From assembly GCA_028702245.1 (NCBI GenBank), contig JAQVPE010000007.1, forward strand, positions 1-14,114: a stretch of DNA of 14,114 nucleotides. The letters run 5' to 3'. The DNA is from Candidatus Izemoplasmatales bacterium (lineage in GTDB: Bacteria > Bacillota_I > Bacilli_A > Izemoplasmatales > Hujiaoplasmataceae). Both the position numbers and the translations under genes were made by a program. Position 1 is the stretch's first letter. Every line of letters starts with the position of its first letter. Below are positions 6,470 to 13,757 of the stretch, one piece after another. The notes under the pieces are model-generated. The model saw only the letters and a program-made list of their open reading frames with translations, was not told where the DNA came from and did no database searches.

Positions 6470-7042
6470 ATGCAAGTTTTGAAAGAATCGGTACGCAAAG
6501 CGATCATCAACGGTGCCATCGCCGAGTTCTTTGAGCATGGGTATCAAAATGCCAACATGCGCAAAATCGCCGATAGTGCCAACATTACCGTTGGCAACAT
6601 CTACCGCTATTTCGACAACAAGGAAGCACTGTTCAATGCTGTTTTAGCTCCAGCGCAACAAGCAATTGATGACCTCAACTCGTTCGACCAGAAACTGCAT
6701 ATCACCTATATCGAATCGATGAAAGACGCCACCCAGATCGTCACCTATGTGATGAACGTCCTCAGGCCTTACATGAAGGAAATCTTCATCATGATCTTCA
6801 ACTCAACGGGGACGCACTATCATCAGGTCAAAACACAACTCGAGATGATGGTGATTACCAAAATCAAAGAATTTTATCCCGGAAAATTCAATGATTACTT
6901 CTTGAAGATCATAGCTTACGGCTTCATTCAATCGCTGTTCGTCGTCTTCAAGGAAAATGTGAACGATGTCAAGAAGATCCAAGATATAGTCATTCAAATG
7001 ATCGTGTTCTTCTTCCGCGACATCAACAATCGGCTTTTCTAG
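6470..7042 (+). CDS. TetR/AcrR-family transcriptional regulator
   Basis: TetR proteins are dimeric repressors that leave DNA when a small ligand binds their C-terminal domain. This 190-residue protein has the classic N-terminal DNA-binding domain: AIINGAIAEFFEHGYQNANM (11-30), then MRKIADSANITVGNIYRYFD (30-49), the helix-turn-helix. The C-terminal ligand domain (about 60-190) is divergent and gives no clue to its ligand. The ATG has AAAGGAGG upstream. It is divergent from the membrane-protein gene and convergent with the acyl-CoA ligase gene. Self-control is likely given the palindromic sequences in its promoter region. The membrane-protein gene is the best candidate target, and the acyl-CoA ligase unit a second one; both are inferences. 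Confidence 0.93.
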   Translation: MQVLKESVRKAIINGAIAEFFEHGYQNANMRKIADSANITVGNIYRYFDNKEALFNAVLAPAQQAIDDLNSFDQKLHITYIESMKDATQIVTYVMNVLRPYMKEIFIMIFNSTGTHYHQVKTQLEMMVITKIKEFYPGKFNDYFLKIIAYGFIQSLFVVFKENVNDVKKIQDIVIQMIVFFFRDINNRLF

Positions 7043-7060
7043 AAGTTCATCAGAAAGAAC

Positions 7061-7089
7061 AAAGCGCTCCCGTTTCGGAAGCGCTTTTT
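7061..7089 (+). terminator. Rho-independent terminator of the TetR gene
   Basis: AAAGCGCT and AGCGCTTT pair around an inner CCG/CGG with one mismatch and a TTT loop (about 7061-7087), followed by T residues to 7089. It lies between convergent genes. The opposite strand has a poorer T tract but may also stop transcripts of the acyl-CoA ligase gene, whose stop codon is at 7093-7091. Confidence 0.85.
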
Positions 7090-7090
7090 C

Positions 7091-8713
7091 TTACATTGTT
7101 TCAAGCTTTCTCGTATCGACCTTGCCAAGACCGGTTCTTGGCAGAGCCTTGATGTAGGCGATTTCCTTGGGAACGGCGTATTTGGAAATCTCCAAATTAA
7201 TTAGTTTTTTGAGGCTTTCGTCATCATGGATCCGATCCACTTTTTCGTTGAGGACAATGAAGAGTTTGATGACGTGTCCTTTCTCTTCATCGGGAATGCC
7301 GACTGCGGCGACTTCGCTTACTTCTTCGAGACTCACGAGCAGGTTTTCGATCTCCGAGGGCAAGACCGGCATCCCGTGGACCTTGACGATCCGTTTGATC
7401 CGCTGTTTGAAATGGAGATAGCCTTTTTCGTCGAGAAAACCGTAATCGCCGGTGTGAAGCCATCTTTTGCCTGATTCATCCTCGACGATCGCTTTTGCGG
7501 TAGCTTCCGGATCATTCAAGTAGCCTTCCATCATCGTATCCCCGGCAATCGCAATCTCACCCGAGGTGTTGATCGGAAGTTCGGCTTTGGTCTCGGTATC
7601 GAGAATCTTGATCTCGATATCGCTGATCGGTTTCCCGACTGTTTCTTGATTGTTATGATCGGGTCTGTTTACGGTACAAACAGCGACAACTTCGGTAAGA
7701 CCATATCCCTCTAGAAGTCTGGCTTTTGAACCGTATTGTTTCATCATGGCGTCAAAGCGGTTCTTGAGATCGGTCGATACATAGTCGCCACCGGCGAAAC
7801 ACCTCTTCAAATTCTTGAGATGCTCTCCCGGAAGCTCAGGATGGTTGATAAGGGCGGAGAACAGTGAAGGAACGGCAATGATGACATTGCACTTGTTGGC
7901 TTTCATGAGCTGAACTGTCTTTGCGGGATCAAACTTCGGCATCAAAGCGTCGACACCGCCATGGTAGAGCATCGAATGGATGCACTCGCAAAGGCCAAAA
8001 CCATGAAACATCGGCAAAACCGACAAAACATACTGCTCCTCGTATGTTTCTAGCTGCAGCATCTCCGGATACCTGGCAGCGAGATTGTTCAAGGCGAGAT
8101 TTGATAGTTCAACGATCTTCGCTTCGCCCGAGGTACCGCCTGAATGGAGATAGACGGCAATCCTTCCAGGATTTTCTTCTTTGGTGTAATCTTCGGAAAT
8201 CCGAGTATAGATATTCTTGAAGGGGATGATTCTGTCGATGCCCTTCTCGGGCATAACGAGTTTCTTGCGGTTGATCAACCGGTAAAGGAACTGCTTGATG
8301 GGACTGAATTCACCAACCGGCGAGGAAACGACGATCCTGATCAACGGGTCGTCAAGAAGCTCCTGAAAACTGCCAAGGAAAGTATCGACGATAAACAGCG
8401 TCTTGCTCTTGACCGCCTCCATATACCTGATCATTTGTCTTGCCGGTGTCAACGGATGGACCATGTGGCCGATCGCGCCGATGCGATTGATGGCATAAAA
8501 CAAGAAAACCGCCTCAAACGTATTGGGCATGGCAACAGTAACGACATCGTCTTTCTTGATGCCGAACTTCTTGAGCCCGGATGCGACCATGTCGATTTTG
8601 TCCATCAACCCGTCATAGGTGATATACTTGTTCATGAAATAAAGGGCGTTCCGCTCGGGATACTTGTTAGCAACAGCTTGAAGCGCTTCAAAAACGGTAG
8701 CGTTTCTAATCAT
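7091..8713 (-). CDS. AMP-forming acyl-CoA ligase (class I adenylate-forming enzyme)
   Basis: This enzyme class activates a carboxylic acid with ATP to an acyl-AMP, then passes it to CoA. The 540 residues carry the expected motifs: the ATP loop as SGGTSGEAK (191-199), GYGLTEV (336-342), the TGD motif in WLHTGDYGFLDEKGYLHF (418-435), the hinge RIKRIVKVHGMPVLPSEIE (438-456), and the C-terminal PRTGLGKVD with catalytic Lys531. The ATP loop has Gly where Ser/Thr is usual and Glu-Ala before the Lys, a variant seen in some Firmicute relatives. The substrate cannot be read from sequence; a medium- or long-chain fatty acid is the default guess. GGAGG lies upstream of the ATG at 8713. It starts 24 bp after the DUF1624 gene, so the two are probably co-transcribed. 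Confidence 0.92.
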   Translation of the reverse strand: MIRNATVFEALQAVANKYPERNALYFMNKYITYDGLMDKIDMVASGLKKFGIKKDDVVTVAMPNTFEAVFLFYAINRIGAIGHMVHPLTPARQMIRYMEAVKSKTLFIVDTFLGSFQELLDDPLIRIVVSSPVGEFSPIKQFLYRLINRKKLVMPEKGIDRIIPFKNIYTRISEDYTKEENPGRIAVYLHSGGTSGEAKIVELSNLALNNLAARYPEMLQLETYEEQYVLSVLPMFHGFGLCECIHSMLYHGGVDALMPKFDPAKTVQLMKANKCNVIIAVPSLFSALINHPELPGEHLKNLKRCFAGGDYVSTDLKNRFDAMMKQYGSKARLLEGYGLTEVVAVCTVNRPDHNNQETVGKPISDIEIKILDTETKAELPINTSGEIAIAGDTMMEGYLNDPEATAKAIVEDESGKRWLHTGDYGFLDEKGYLHFKQRIKRIVKVHGMPVLPSEIENLLVSLEEVSEVAAVGIPDEEKGHVIKLFIVLNEKVDRIHDDESLKKLINLEISKYAVPKEIAYIKALPRTGLGKVDTRKLETM

Positions 8714-8737
8714 AAAAATACCTCCAAAAAATGTATG

Positions 8738-9544
8738 TTACATGCGATAGCCCAAAATGGACATCAGCGCATATACCAAGGAAAAAACAACAGCCTGGTG
8801 GGTGATGAATATCAGGAAAGAGTGCCTGCCGGCGAACTTGAACGGACGGTTCCAGCCCTTGTCAAACCCCGGCAACAACGACTCGGGTTTTGGATAGAGC
8901 AATTTCCCAAGCGCGCTGCCGACCATGATCACGCCGGCATAAGGAGCGATCCCGAAGAAGTCGGCCCCGGTCCCCTTCACTCCCAGCATCAAGGCCGGAA
9001 TATCCCTTAAAGACGGATTTTGGACGTATTCGACTTCCCAAAAATGGAAACTGATTCCCAGGCCGATGATACCAAGTCCGACCGCAAGAATGAAGAGATC
9101 GTTGTTCCAAATCTTTCTTAAGAGCCATAAGAGCAAGGTGCCAAAGGCGAACATATGGATGATCCCGAAGAGGATGCCGATTCTTAGACTCCCGCCGGTC
9201 GCCCACTGGACGGTATAAGTCACAAGCGATATCAACACAGCGACCACTAAAAACTTGAGACCCCTTTTGAGATTGCTGCGGCTGAAATTAAAGCTGATAC
9301 CCGAAACCAGCAAAAAAATGGCGACGAAGATCGGGTGGCCGATCTCCCGGGCGAGGGACACCCAATAACCAAGGGCGATCCGGCTCAGAAATTCGATCAC
9401 CGGATTGTTGACGGCCTCAAAGTTGGAAAACCAGTTCGGCAAAGATTTCAGATCGTACATGATATGGTCGTAAACCATCATGATGATGGCGAAACCGCGA
9501 AGGAAATCGAGTTCCCAAACCCGGCGGCGTTCCCCTTTTTCCAT
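8738..9544 (-). CDS. DUF1624 / heparan-alpha-glucosaminide N-acetyltransferase-like membrane protein
   Basis: This family includes the catalytic domain of the lysosomal HGSNAT acetyltransferase. Bacterial members are multipass membrane proteins thought to move acyl groups across or onto surface glycans. The 268-residue protein begins with the family signature RVWELDFLRGFAIIMMVYDH (8-27). It contains LLVSGISFNFSRSNLKRG in the second third, an APYAGVIMVGSALGKLLYP segment, and the C-terminal GRHSFLIFITHQ (239-250) before the last helix. At least six hydrophobic segments are visible. The ATG at 9544 has GGGTG about 5 bp upstream. It heads a two-gene unit with an acyl-CoA ligase, which suggests the ligase supplies an acyl-CoA donor; this link is inference. 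Confidence 0.85.
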   Translation of the reverse strand: MEKGERRRVWELDFLRGFAIIMMVYDHIMYDLKSLPNWFSNFEAVNNPVIEFLSRIALGYWVSLAREIGHPIFVAIFLLVSGISFNFSRSNLKRGLKFLVVAVLISLVTYTVQWATGGSLRIGILFGIIHMFAFGTLLLWLLRKIWNNDLFILAVGLGIIGLGISFHFWEVEYVQNPSLRDIPALMLGVKGTGADFFGIAPYAGVIMVGSALGKLLYPKPESLLPGFDKGWNRPFKFAGRHSFLIFITHQAVVFSLVYALMSILGYRM

Positions 9545-9577
9545 GTTTTCACCCGTAGTCTTGTTTTTTGTTATTTT

Positions 9578-9586
9578 ATTATATCA
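9578..9586 (-). promoter_or_regulatory. Extended -10 promoter for the DUF1624/ligase unit
   Basis: TGATATAAT on the minus strand is the same nine-base extended -10 seen before gcvT. It lies about 34 bp upstream of the ATG at 9544. No acceptable -35 hexamer is present at the normal distance. Confidence 0.6.
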
Positions 9587-9693
9587 TTTTTTCTATATTT
9601 CCACGAGCAATTATCAAAAACCCAATAAAATCGGTTCTCAAAACGTATATTTACTGAAAAATCAGTCTCAAAGAGCGCAGCTCAAAATCCCCA

Positions 9694-9702
9694 TGCTATA
9701 AT
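9694..9702 (+). promoter_or_regulatory. Extended -10 promoter for the ECF sigma gene
   Basis: TGCTATAAT is a perfect extended -10 whose end is 19 bp before the chosen ATG (9722). The ribosome site AGGTGG (9711-9716) begins right after the predicted start point, so the leader is very short. No -35 match to either the housekeeping or the common ECF (GAAC-like) type is evident, so autoregulation cannot be claimed. Confidence 0.55.
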
Positions 9703-9721
9703 ATTGTCTGAGGTGGATGGC

Positions 9722-10252
9722 ATGGGACCCAATTATGATCAACTTGTCGATTTGTTGAAAAATAAGGATGATCTGGCCTTTCAGATCGTTTATGAAAATA
9801 CCAAAAAAGGTGTCTTTTCCATTATCGCCGGCATCATCAAAAGCAAAGCGACGATCGAGGATTTGATGCAAGACACCTATATCAAGATGATCCAGAACAT
9901 CAATTCGTACAAAAAAGGCCGCAATTTCCCCGCCTGGGTCATGCAAATAGCCAAAAACACCGCCATTGATTATTACCGCAAACAAAAGCGAGTCGACCTC
10001 CATGATCCCCAAACAGACATGTATTTGTTCGATCAGGCTGTCCCAACCGCTGAATCTTCGGATTTGGAGATCGAAACGATCCTCAAACCGCTTCAAAACG
10101 ATGAAAAAGAAGTCGTTCTCATGAAAGTCTATGGAAATCTCAGATTCAAAGACATCGCCCTGGCTCTTGAAAAGCCGCTCGGGACTGTCCTCTGGATCTA
10201 TAACAAAGCCATTAAAAAGCTAAAAGAAAGTATGGGAGGTGAGACGAAATGA
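9722..10252 (+). CDS. ECF-type RNA polymerase sigma factor
   Basis: Extracytoplasmic-function sigma factors direct RNA polymerase to a small set of promoters when a partner anti-sigma protein releases them. The 176 residues contain region 2 (about 20-90), with TIEDLMQDTYIKMIQNINSY and FPAWVMQIAKNTAIDYYRKQ, and region 4 (about 118-170), with LQNDEKEVVLMKVYGNLRFK followed by a helix-turn-helix around IALALEKPLGTVLWIYNKAI. The turn WIYNK is unusual, since SRLHR-like residues are typical after GTV. I chose the ATG at 9722 because AGGTGG lies 5 bp upstream; an in-frame TTG at 9704 overlaps nearly the end of the promoter. The stop overlaps the next gene by 4 bp (ATGA), indicating tight coupling to a membrane partner. 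Confidence 0.93.
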   Translation: MGPNYDQLVDLLKNKDDLAFQIVYENTKKGVFSIIAGIIKSKATIEDLMQDTYIKMIQNINSYKKGRNFPAWVMQIAKNTAIDYYRKQKRVDLHDPQTDMYLFDQAVPTAESSDLEIETILKPLQNDEKEVVLMKVYGNLRFKDIALALEKPLGTVLWIYNKAIKKLKESMGGETK

Positions 10253-11427
10253 AAAAAGCAGATCTATTCCAATCGATCAGGGCGGCCGCCGACAAGGACC
10301 TCCCCGATGTTTTCGCAAAAATCGATCTTGATAAAATCGCCATCATCCCCGAAAGCGAGCCCATCAAAAAGCCCCGCTTCGTGTTGCAGTCGGTTCTCGT
10401 CTATTCGCTTTCCGCATTGATCGTCTTCGTCGGCCTCTTTTGGGCAATGACCGAACTGTCTACCGACAATTTGCCAAATTATACGCCCCTTGAAACCGAG
10501 GCTGAAATCATCGGTTATCAGACGCTTTCGGCAACCACTCTTCTTGAAAGTCTCGAACCAGTCGATCTTTCCTTCTCCTTGCTCACTTCAACCACAACCC
10601 CTAGCGAACCGCTTGTTGCATCCGAAATCGATACCGTCAACGCCTACGTCAATATGCTCGAAATCACCCTCGGTTCGGAAAACAGCATGATTTACACTTT
10701 GGAAGAATCCGATCTTACCCAATATCAAACCATGATCAGTTTTCAAGGACTTGGTCTTGCGGGCGAGACAATCAGTTATCGCTTCTACTACAATGCCACA
10801 GACGAAAGCAACGAGCGCCAGATTCAAGGTATGATCAGTTTTATGGAGCACGAATATCCTGCTTCAGGAGCAATCAGCCTTGACGACGCCGCTTTGATCC
10901 GAAGCACTTTCAGGGTCATGATCGATGACGACAACTATGTCGAAATCGACGACACTTCGACTGCTGAAAGCCAGCAATTCGCCTACCGGATCTACCAAGG
11001 AGCTGCTCTTTATAACGCTTCACAGATCAAACTGAATTCCTCGAAAAACGCTTTGCGAGCAGAAATCAACTATCAATTCGGAGGCAAGAACCTGAGCTTC
11101 CAAATCGAAAAAAATCACTCTCAAAACGCCCTGTCGATCAATTATGAAATCACAGGTGACAATTCCGAAGCCGGCGCAATCGACATCAACGTTGAATACG
11201 ACGAGGATAGCGGCATTTACAGATATCGCTATCAAGTAAAAAACAGCTCAGGTCAATCTCAAGGCGAGTATCAAGGCAACCGCCGTAACAAAAACCCCAA
11301 CACCTCTGGAAACGATGATGAGGACGATGAGGACGATGAAGGCGAAGGCACGACCACGACCGATCCCGGCACCAACCCCGGACCAGGCCCGGGCACCCAA
11401 AACCCCAGCCACGGCAATTTTCTTTAA
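10249..11427 (+). CDS. Putative membrane-anchored anti-sigma factor with large outer domain
   Basis: The role is inferred from position: the gene overlaps the ECF sigma gene by 4 bp and encodes a single-pass membrane protein. The 392 residues divide into a short cytoplasmic part (1-43), which would hold the sigma factor, one membrane helix at about 45-67, and an outer domain of about 280 residues rich in Ser, Asn, Tyr and acidic residues. A tail from about residue 350 has an acidic run (DDEDDEDDEGEG) followed by TTTTDPGTNPGPGPGTQNP. No zinc-binding HxxxCxxC motif is seen, so it is not a ZAS-type anti-sigma. The outer domain matches no family I know and has several beta-rich stretches. GGAGGTGA precedes the ATG. 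The tail suggests cell-wall spanning or cation binding, which is speculative; no LPXTG sorting motif is present. Confidence 0.75.
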   Translation: MKKADLFQSIRAAADKDLPDVFAKIDLDKIAIIPESEPIKKPRFVLQSVLVYSLSALIVFVGLFWAMTELSTDNLPNYTPLETEAEIIGYQTLSATTLLESLEPVDLSFSLLTSTTTPSEPLVASEIDTVNAYVNMLEITLGSENSMIYTLEESDLTQYQTMISFQGLGLAGETISYRFYYNATDESNERQIQGMISFMEHEYPASGAISLDDAALIRSTFRVMIDDDNYVEIDDTSTAESQQFAYRIYQGAALYNASQIKLNSSKNALRAEINYQFGGKNLSFQIEKNHSQNALSINYEITGDNSEAGAIDINVEYDEDSGIYRYRYQVKNSSGQSQGEYQGNRRNKNPNTSGNDDEDDEDDEGEGTTTTDPGTNPGPGPGTQNPSHGNFL

Positions 11428-11447
11428 GACAAATAATCCATCGAACC

Positions 11448-11478
11448 AAAAAAGGACTCGTCGCTTGAGTCCTTTTCT
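11448..11478. terminator. Bidirectional terminator between convergent genes
   Basis: A 10-bp perfect stem AAAAGGACTC/GAGTCCTTTT (11450-11459 with 11467-11476) and a 7-base loop lie between the anti-sigma-like gene (plus) and the O-antigen ligase-like gene (minus). T-rich tracts follow on both strands (six T on the minus strand, TTTTCTTC on the plus strand), so it can serve both. Confidence 0.88.
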
Positions 11479-11492
11479 TCATTGTAAGTAAT

Positions 11493-12791
11493 CTATTTCA
11501 GCTCGCTTAAGCCTACAAGAGGCGCTTTGTTAGCATTCTCACACACAGCAACCACCAAGAACAGCAAAATCATGAATTGCGGCATGAAGTAGATATTGTC
11601 GACCATTCCATGGGCGTGGGCGCCAATTAGAGAAATTGCCAGAATCACGGTCAAATGGTCGATTTTCTTAAGGACGATCTTAAACATCTGCCACACCTGC
11701 ATCAACAGGCTTACTAAACCCAAGATACCAAAAGTTGCCATCGTGTGTAAAACGGTATTGTGATACATCCTATAATCGCCGACGTCCGAGACGCGGGCAA
11801 AGATGCCACCGCCAAAGAGCGGGTGCTCCAAGAACTTGGCAATCGCGTCTTTCCAGATCTCGATCCTACCCGTATCAGAGAGCAAAAGTTCGCTGATTCT
11901 CGTAAAAATAGCCAAAAACGCATCATAGTTTAAGTAGATAATGAGAAAGGACACAACCCCCACGATCAACAAGTTTACAAGGATCTTCGTGATTTTTTGC
12001 GACTTTACCACATATATCAACAATAATACCAAAACCCCGGCAAAAGCCACCATTCCGCCTCGAGAGAGCGTAAACACGAGCATGACGGTCTCAAAGACGG
12101 CGACGATGACAAAGGGCGTATTGACTTTGACTTTTTTGGCGTAGTAGAAAGTCGCCGGGATGAACATGATCAGATAGGTGGCCACATAGTTCGAGATCCC
12201 CCACCCGAGATTGAAGGTCTTGTTCTCTAGCGCCAAAATCACATCATATACTCGAAGATAAAAGATAAAGGTCTCGACCGATATCAAGATTCCCAGGACG
12301 AAAAACATCTTGATCAAATATTCCTTATGATCGCCTTCGAGCGAATTGGTGTAAAAGAAATAGATCAAGGCATAAAGAAGGCCGATCCCCGCGTAAAAGA
12401 TGTAGTTGATATTGACTACCGGGGCGTTGAAAGAGGAAAGGATCATCGCCAGGAACATCAAGGCGATGCCATAGCGCATCCCGCCCTGAAAAAACTTGAC
12501 TTTGAATCTGATGATGTGGATGACCATCCCCAAAATGATCGCCAAAGGCGTCAAATAAAGATACAAGGGGATGTCATCGATCGACCAAGAGGTATTCGAA
12601 ACCATGAAGAGGGCGTTCATGAAAAGAGGAATCGAAGGCATGACGTCCTTCATCAAGACGAACACAAGGAACATGAGCGCCAAAAACAAGGGGATGCCGT
12701 AGGCTTCAAGGCCGAAAAACCAAAAAACAAGCGTCAGAACGCTAATGATGACTAGATAAGCAAGACTGTAAAAAAAACGGTACTTTTGCAT
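11493..12791 (-). CDS. O-antigen ligase-family membrane protein (Wzy_C/WaaL type)
   Basis: Proteins of this family join or polymerise undecaprenyl-linked glycans on the outer face of the cytoplasmic membrane. In Gram-positive bacteria they act on capsule, teichuronic-like or other wall polymers. The 432-residue protein has about a dozen hydrophobic segments. The signature region is intact: TLSRGGMVAF (241-250), SDTGRIEIWKDAIAKFLEHP (305-324), LFGGGI (325-330) and YHNTVLHTMATFGILGLV (343-360) with the conserved His in a large outer loop. A second His pair sits in GAHAHGMVDNIYF. GGAGG lies 4 bp before the ATG at 12791. No glycosyltransferase or flippase genes adjoin it, so its substrate is open. 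It shares a bidirectional terminator with the anti-sigma-like gene. Confidence 0.88.
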   Translation of the reverse strand: MQKYRFFYSLAYLVIISVLTLVFWFFGLEAYGIPLFLALMFLVFVLMKDVMPSIPLFMNALFMVSNTSWSIDDIPLYLYLTPLAIILGMVIHIIRFKVKFFQGGMRYGIALMFLAMILSSFNAPVVNINYIFYAGIGLLYALIYFFYTNSLEGDHKEYLIKMFFVLGILISVETFIFYLRVYDVILALENKTFNLGWGISNYVATYLIMFIPATFYYAKKVKVNTPFVIVAVFETVMLVFTLSRGGMVAFAGVLVLLLIYVVKSQKITKILVNLLIVGVVSFLIIYLNYDAFLAIFTRISELLLSDTGRIEIWKDAIAKFLEHPLFGGGIFARVSDVGDYRMYHNTVLHTMATFGILGLVSLLMQVWQMFKIVLKKIDHLTVILAISLIGAHAHGMVDNIYFMPQFMILLFLVVAVCENANKAPLVGLSELK

Positions 12792-12807
12792 GTTGCCTCC
12801 AAGTTGT

Positions 12808-12837
12808 ATTATCTTCTTTAACGAGCATCAGACGCAA
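12808..12837 (-). promoter_or_regulatory. Weak candidate promoter for the O-antigen ligase-like gene
   Basis: TTGCGT (12837-12832) and GATAAT (12813-12808) lie 18 bp apart on the minus strand in the 46-bp gap. The -10 is good (five of six) but the -35 is poor. Read-through from the upstream pair of genes is an alternative, as no terminator is seen between them. Confidence 0.3.
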
Positions 12838-13350
12838 TTAATCCAAACATAGATCAATCCGGATCAAGCACTTGTCGCTGCCCATCTTGATCGATTCGAT
12901 AAGCAAGGGATTGATCTCTTTATTAAAAATATACCCGTAGATCTCTTTGACGTAGCCTTTGGTACACTGGCACCACACCTCTGGCAATGCAAGTTTGAGA
13001 TTCTTGACATGCGGACAATAACAGTGCGGGTAAACTAGATAAAAAGAATTATCTTCGACAAAGCTACGCACATGTGGATTGATTTGATCGTGAAGCCTTG
13101 AAAACTCTGAAAGCGACAAAGATTTCTTGAAGCCTTCCTTAAGTATATGTGAAATCTTCCCGAGCTTACCACAGTGAGCGCCCTCGATCAGCGTCTTCGC
13201 CTTCAGGGTTCCAAACTTGCGGGTCACCTCTTCACAGATGGCATCAGGGTAGTTGGCCGCTTCGATCTCATCAAGAGCCAAGAGCGATACATTGTCCTGA
13301 TCAATGGCTTTGGCGATCGCTGCCTTCAATCGCAATTGATGGTCGTTCAT
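12838..13350 (-). CDS. Cys-cluster protein, DUF6144/V4R-like, function unknown
   Basis: This 170-residue soluble protein has a C-terminal half with a striking cysteine pattern: YPHCYCPHVKN (Cys110, Cys112), VWCQCTKGYVKEIYGYIF (Cys127, Cys129) and MGSDKCLIRIDL (Cys161), plus Cys60 and Cys168. The CxC...CxC...GYVKEIY...GSDKC layout resembles small Firmicute proteins of the DUF6144 or V4R-like kind. I assign it from memory with moderate confidence. Such clusters can bind zinc or an iron-sulfur centre, or sense small molecules. The ATG at 13350 overlaps the stop of the TfoX-domain gene by 4 bp (ATGA), so the two are translationally coupled and may act together. No DNA-binding motif is evident in the N-terminal half, which is mostly helical. 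Confidence 0.75.
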   Translation of the reverse strand: MNDHQLRLKAAIAKAIDQDNVSLLALDEIEAANYPDAICEEVTRKFGTLKAKTLIEGAHCGKLGKISHILKEGFKKSLSLSEFSRLHDQINPHVRSFVEDNSFYLVYPHCYCPHVKNLKLALPEVWCQCTKGYVKEIYGYIFNKEINPLLIESIKMGSDKCLIRIDLCLD

Positions 13351-13676
13351 TTAGAAGGGGTCCGCTTCTTCTTTTTGTTTTTAACCAGATCGTCGCAAGC
13401 ATTCCTAACGATTCTTTTCATTAATTCGCGATCATCAACATCCTTGATCAAATAGGCGGGTTTGGCTCCCGGATAAGGCTCGACCAATTCACAATCAGAA
13501 AGCAATTCGTGATTTGAAGATGTCTTCTTCAAAAAGAACACATCACAAATAACGAGACCAACGACCACGTCATCGCAATAGATACAATGCTCTCCCATCA
13601 TCTTGATCTGCCGAATTTGTCCCGAACCTTGCAATTGATCGACGATATAGTTGACGAACTCAGGGCTGCTAGCCAT
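13347..13676 (-). CDS. TfoX/Sxy N-terminal-domain protein
   Basis: Stand-alone TfoX N-domains are small proteins related to the competence regulator Sxy/TfoX of Gammaproteobacteria, but their role in other bacteria is unknown. The 109 residues match the domain throughout: MASSPEFVNYIVDQLQ (1-16), IRQIKMMGEHCIYCDD (21-36), VVVGLVICDVFFLKK (37-51), EPYPGAKPAYLIKDVDDREL (66-85) and a basic tail KNKKKKR. There is no C-terminal TfoX domain, so DNA-linked competence control is not implied. I chose the ATG at 13676 because AAGGTG lies about 6 bp upstream and family members begin MASS; an ATG 3 bp earlier and a GTG at 13685 are possible. It overlaps the downstream Cys-cluster gene by 4 bp. Confidence 0.88.
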   Translation of the reverse strand: MASSPEFVNYIVDQLQGSGQIRQIKMMGEHCIYCDDVVVGLVICDVFFLKKTSSNHELLSDCELVEPYPGAKPAYLIKDVDDRELMKRIVRNACDDLVKNKKKKRTPSK

Positions 13677-13736
13677 CATTGACACCTTCTAATAAATAAC
13701 TGAACTCATGCAAATTCCAATTTTCATCATAATGAT

Positions 13737-13745
13737 ATTTTATCA
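13737..13745 (-). promoter_or_regulatory. Candidate extended -10 promoter for the TfoX-domain gene
   Basis: TGATAAAAT on the minus strand is an extended -10 with five of six bases of TATAAT, about 61 bp upstream of the ATG at 13676. No good -35 hexamer accompanies it. An inverted repeat begins about 13 bp upstream (13758-13789). Confidence 0.35.
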
Positions 13746-13757
13746 TCATCCAGAGTG

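Noticed and set aside
8144..9010. A long plus-strand reading frame of 288 codons
   Set aside because: It is antisense to the acyl-CoA ligase and DUF1624 genes, spans their junction, lacks a ribosome site, and its sequence resembles no family. Both minus-strand proteins are well supported by motifs.
9653..9666. Small hairpin ACTGA-AAAA-TCAGT upstream of the sigma gene
   Set aside because: A 5-bp stem in AT-rich DNA is easily due to chance and it lacks a T tract to act as a terminator.
11310..11345. Tandem repeat or phase-variable tract in the anti-sigma-like gene
   Set aside because: The GATGAGGAC repeat has only about two and a half copies of a 9-bp unit; it encodes an acidic run and changes in copy number would not shift the frame.
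13347..13676. Natural competence regulator
   Set aside because: The TfoX-domain protein has only the N-domain, and no competence genes are in the window, so a competence role is not supported.
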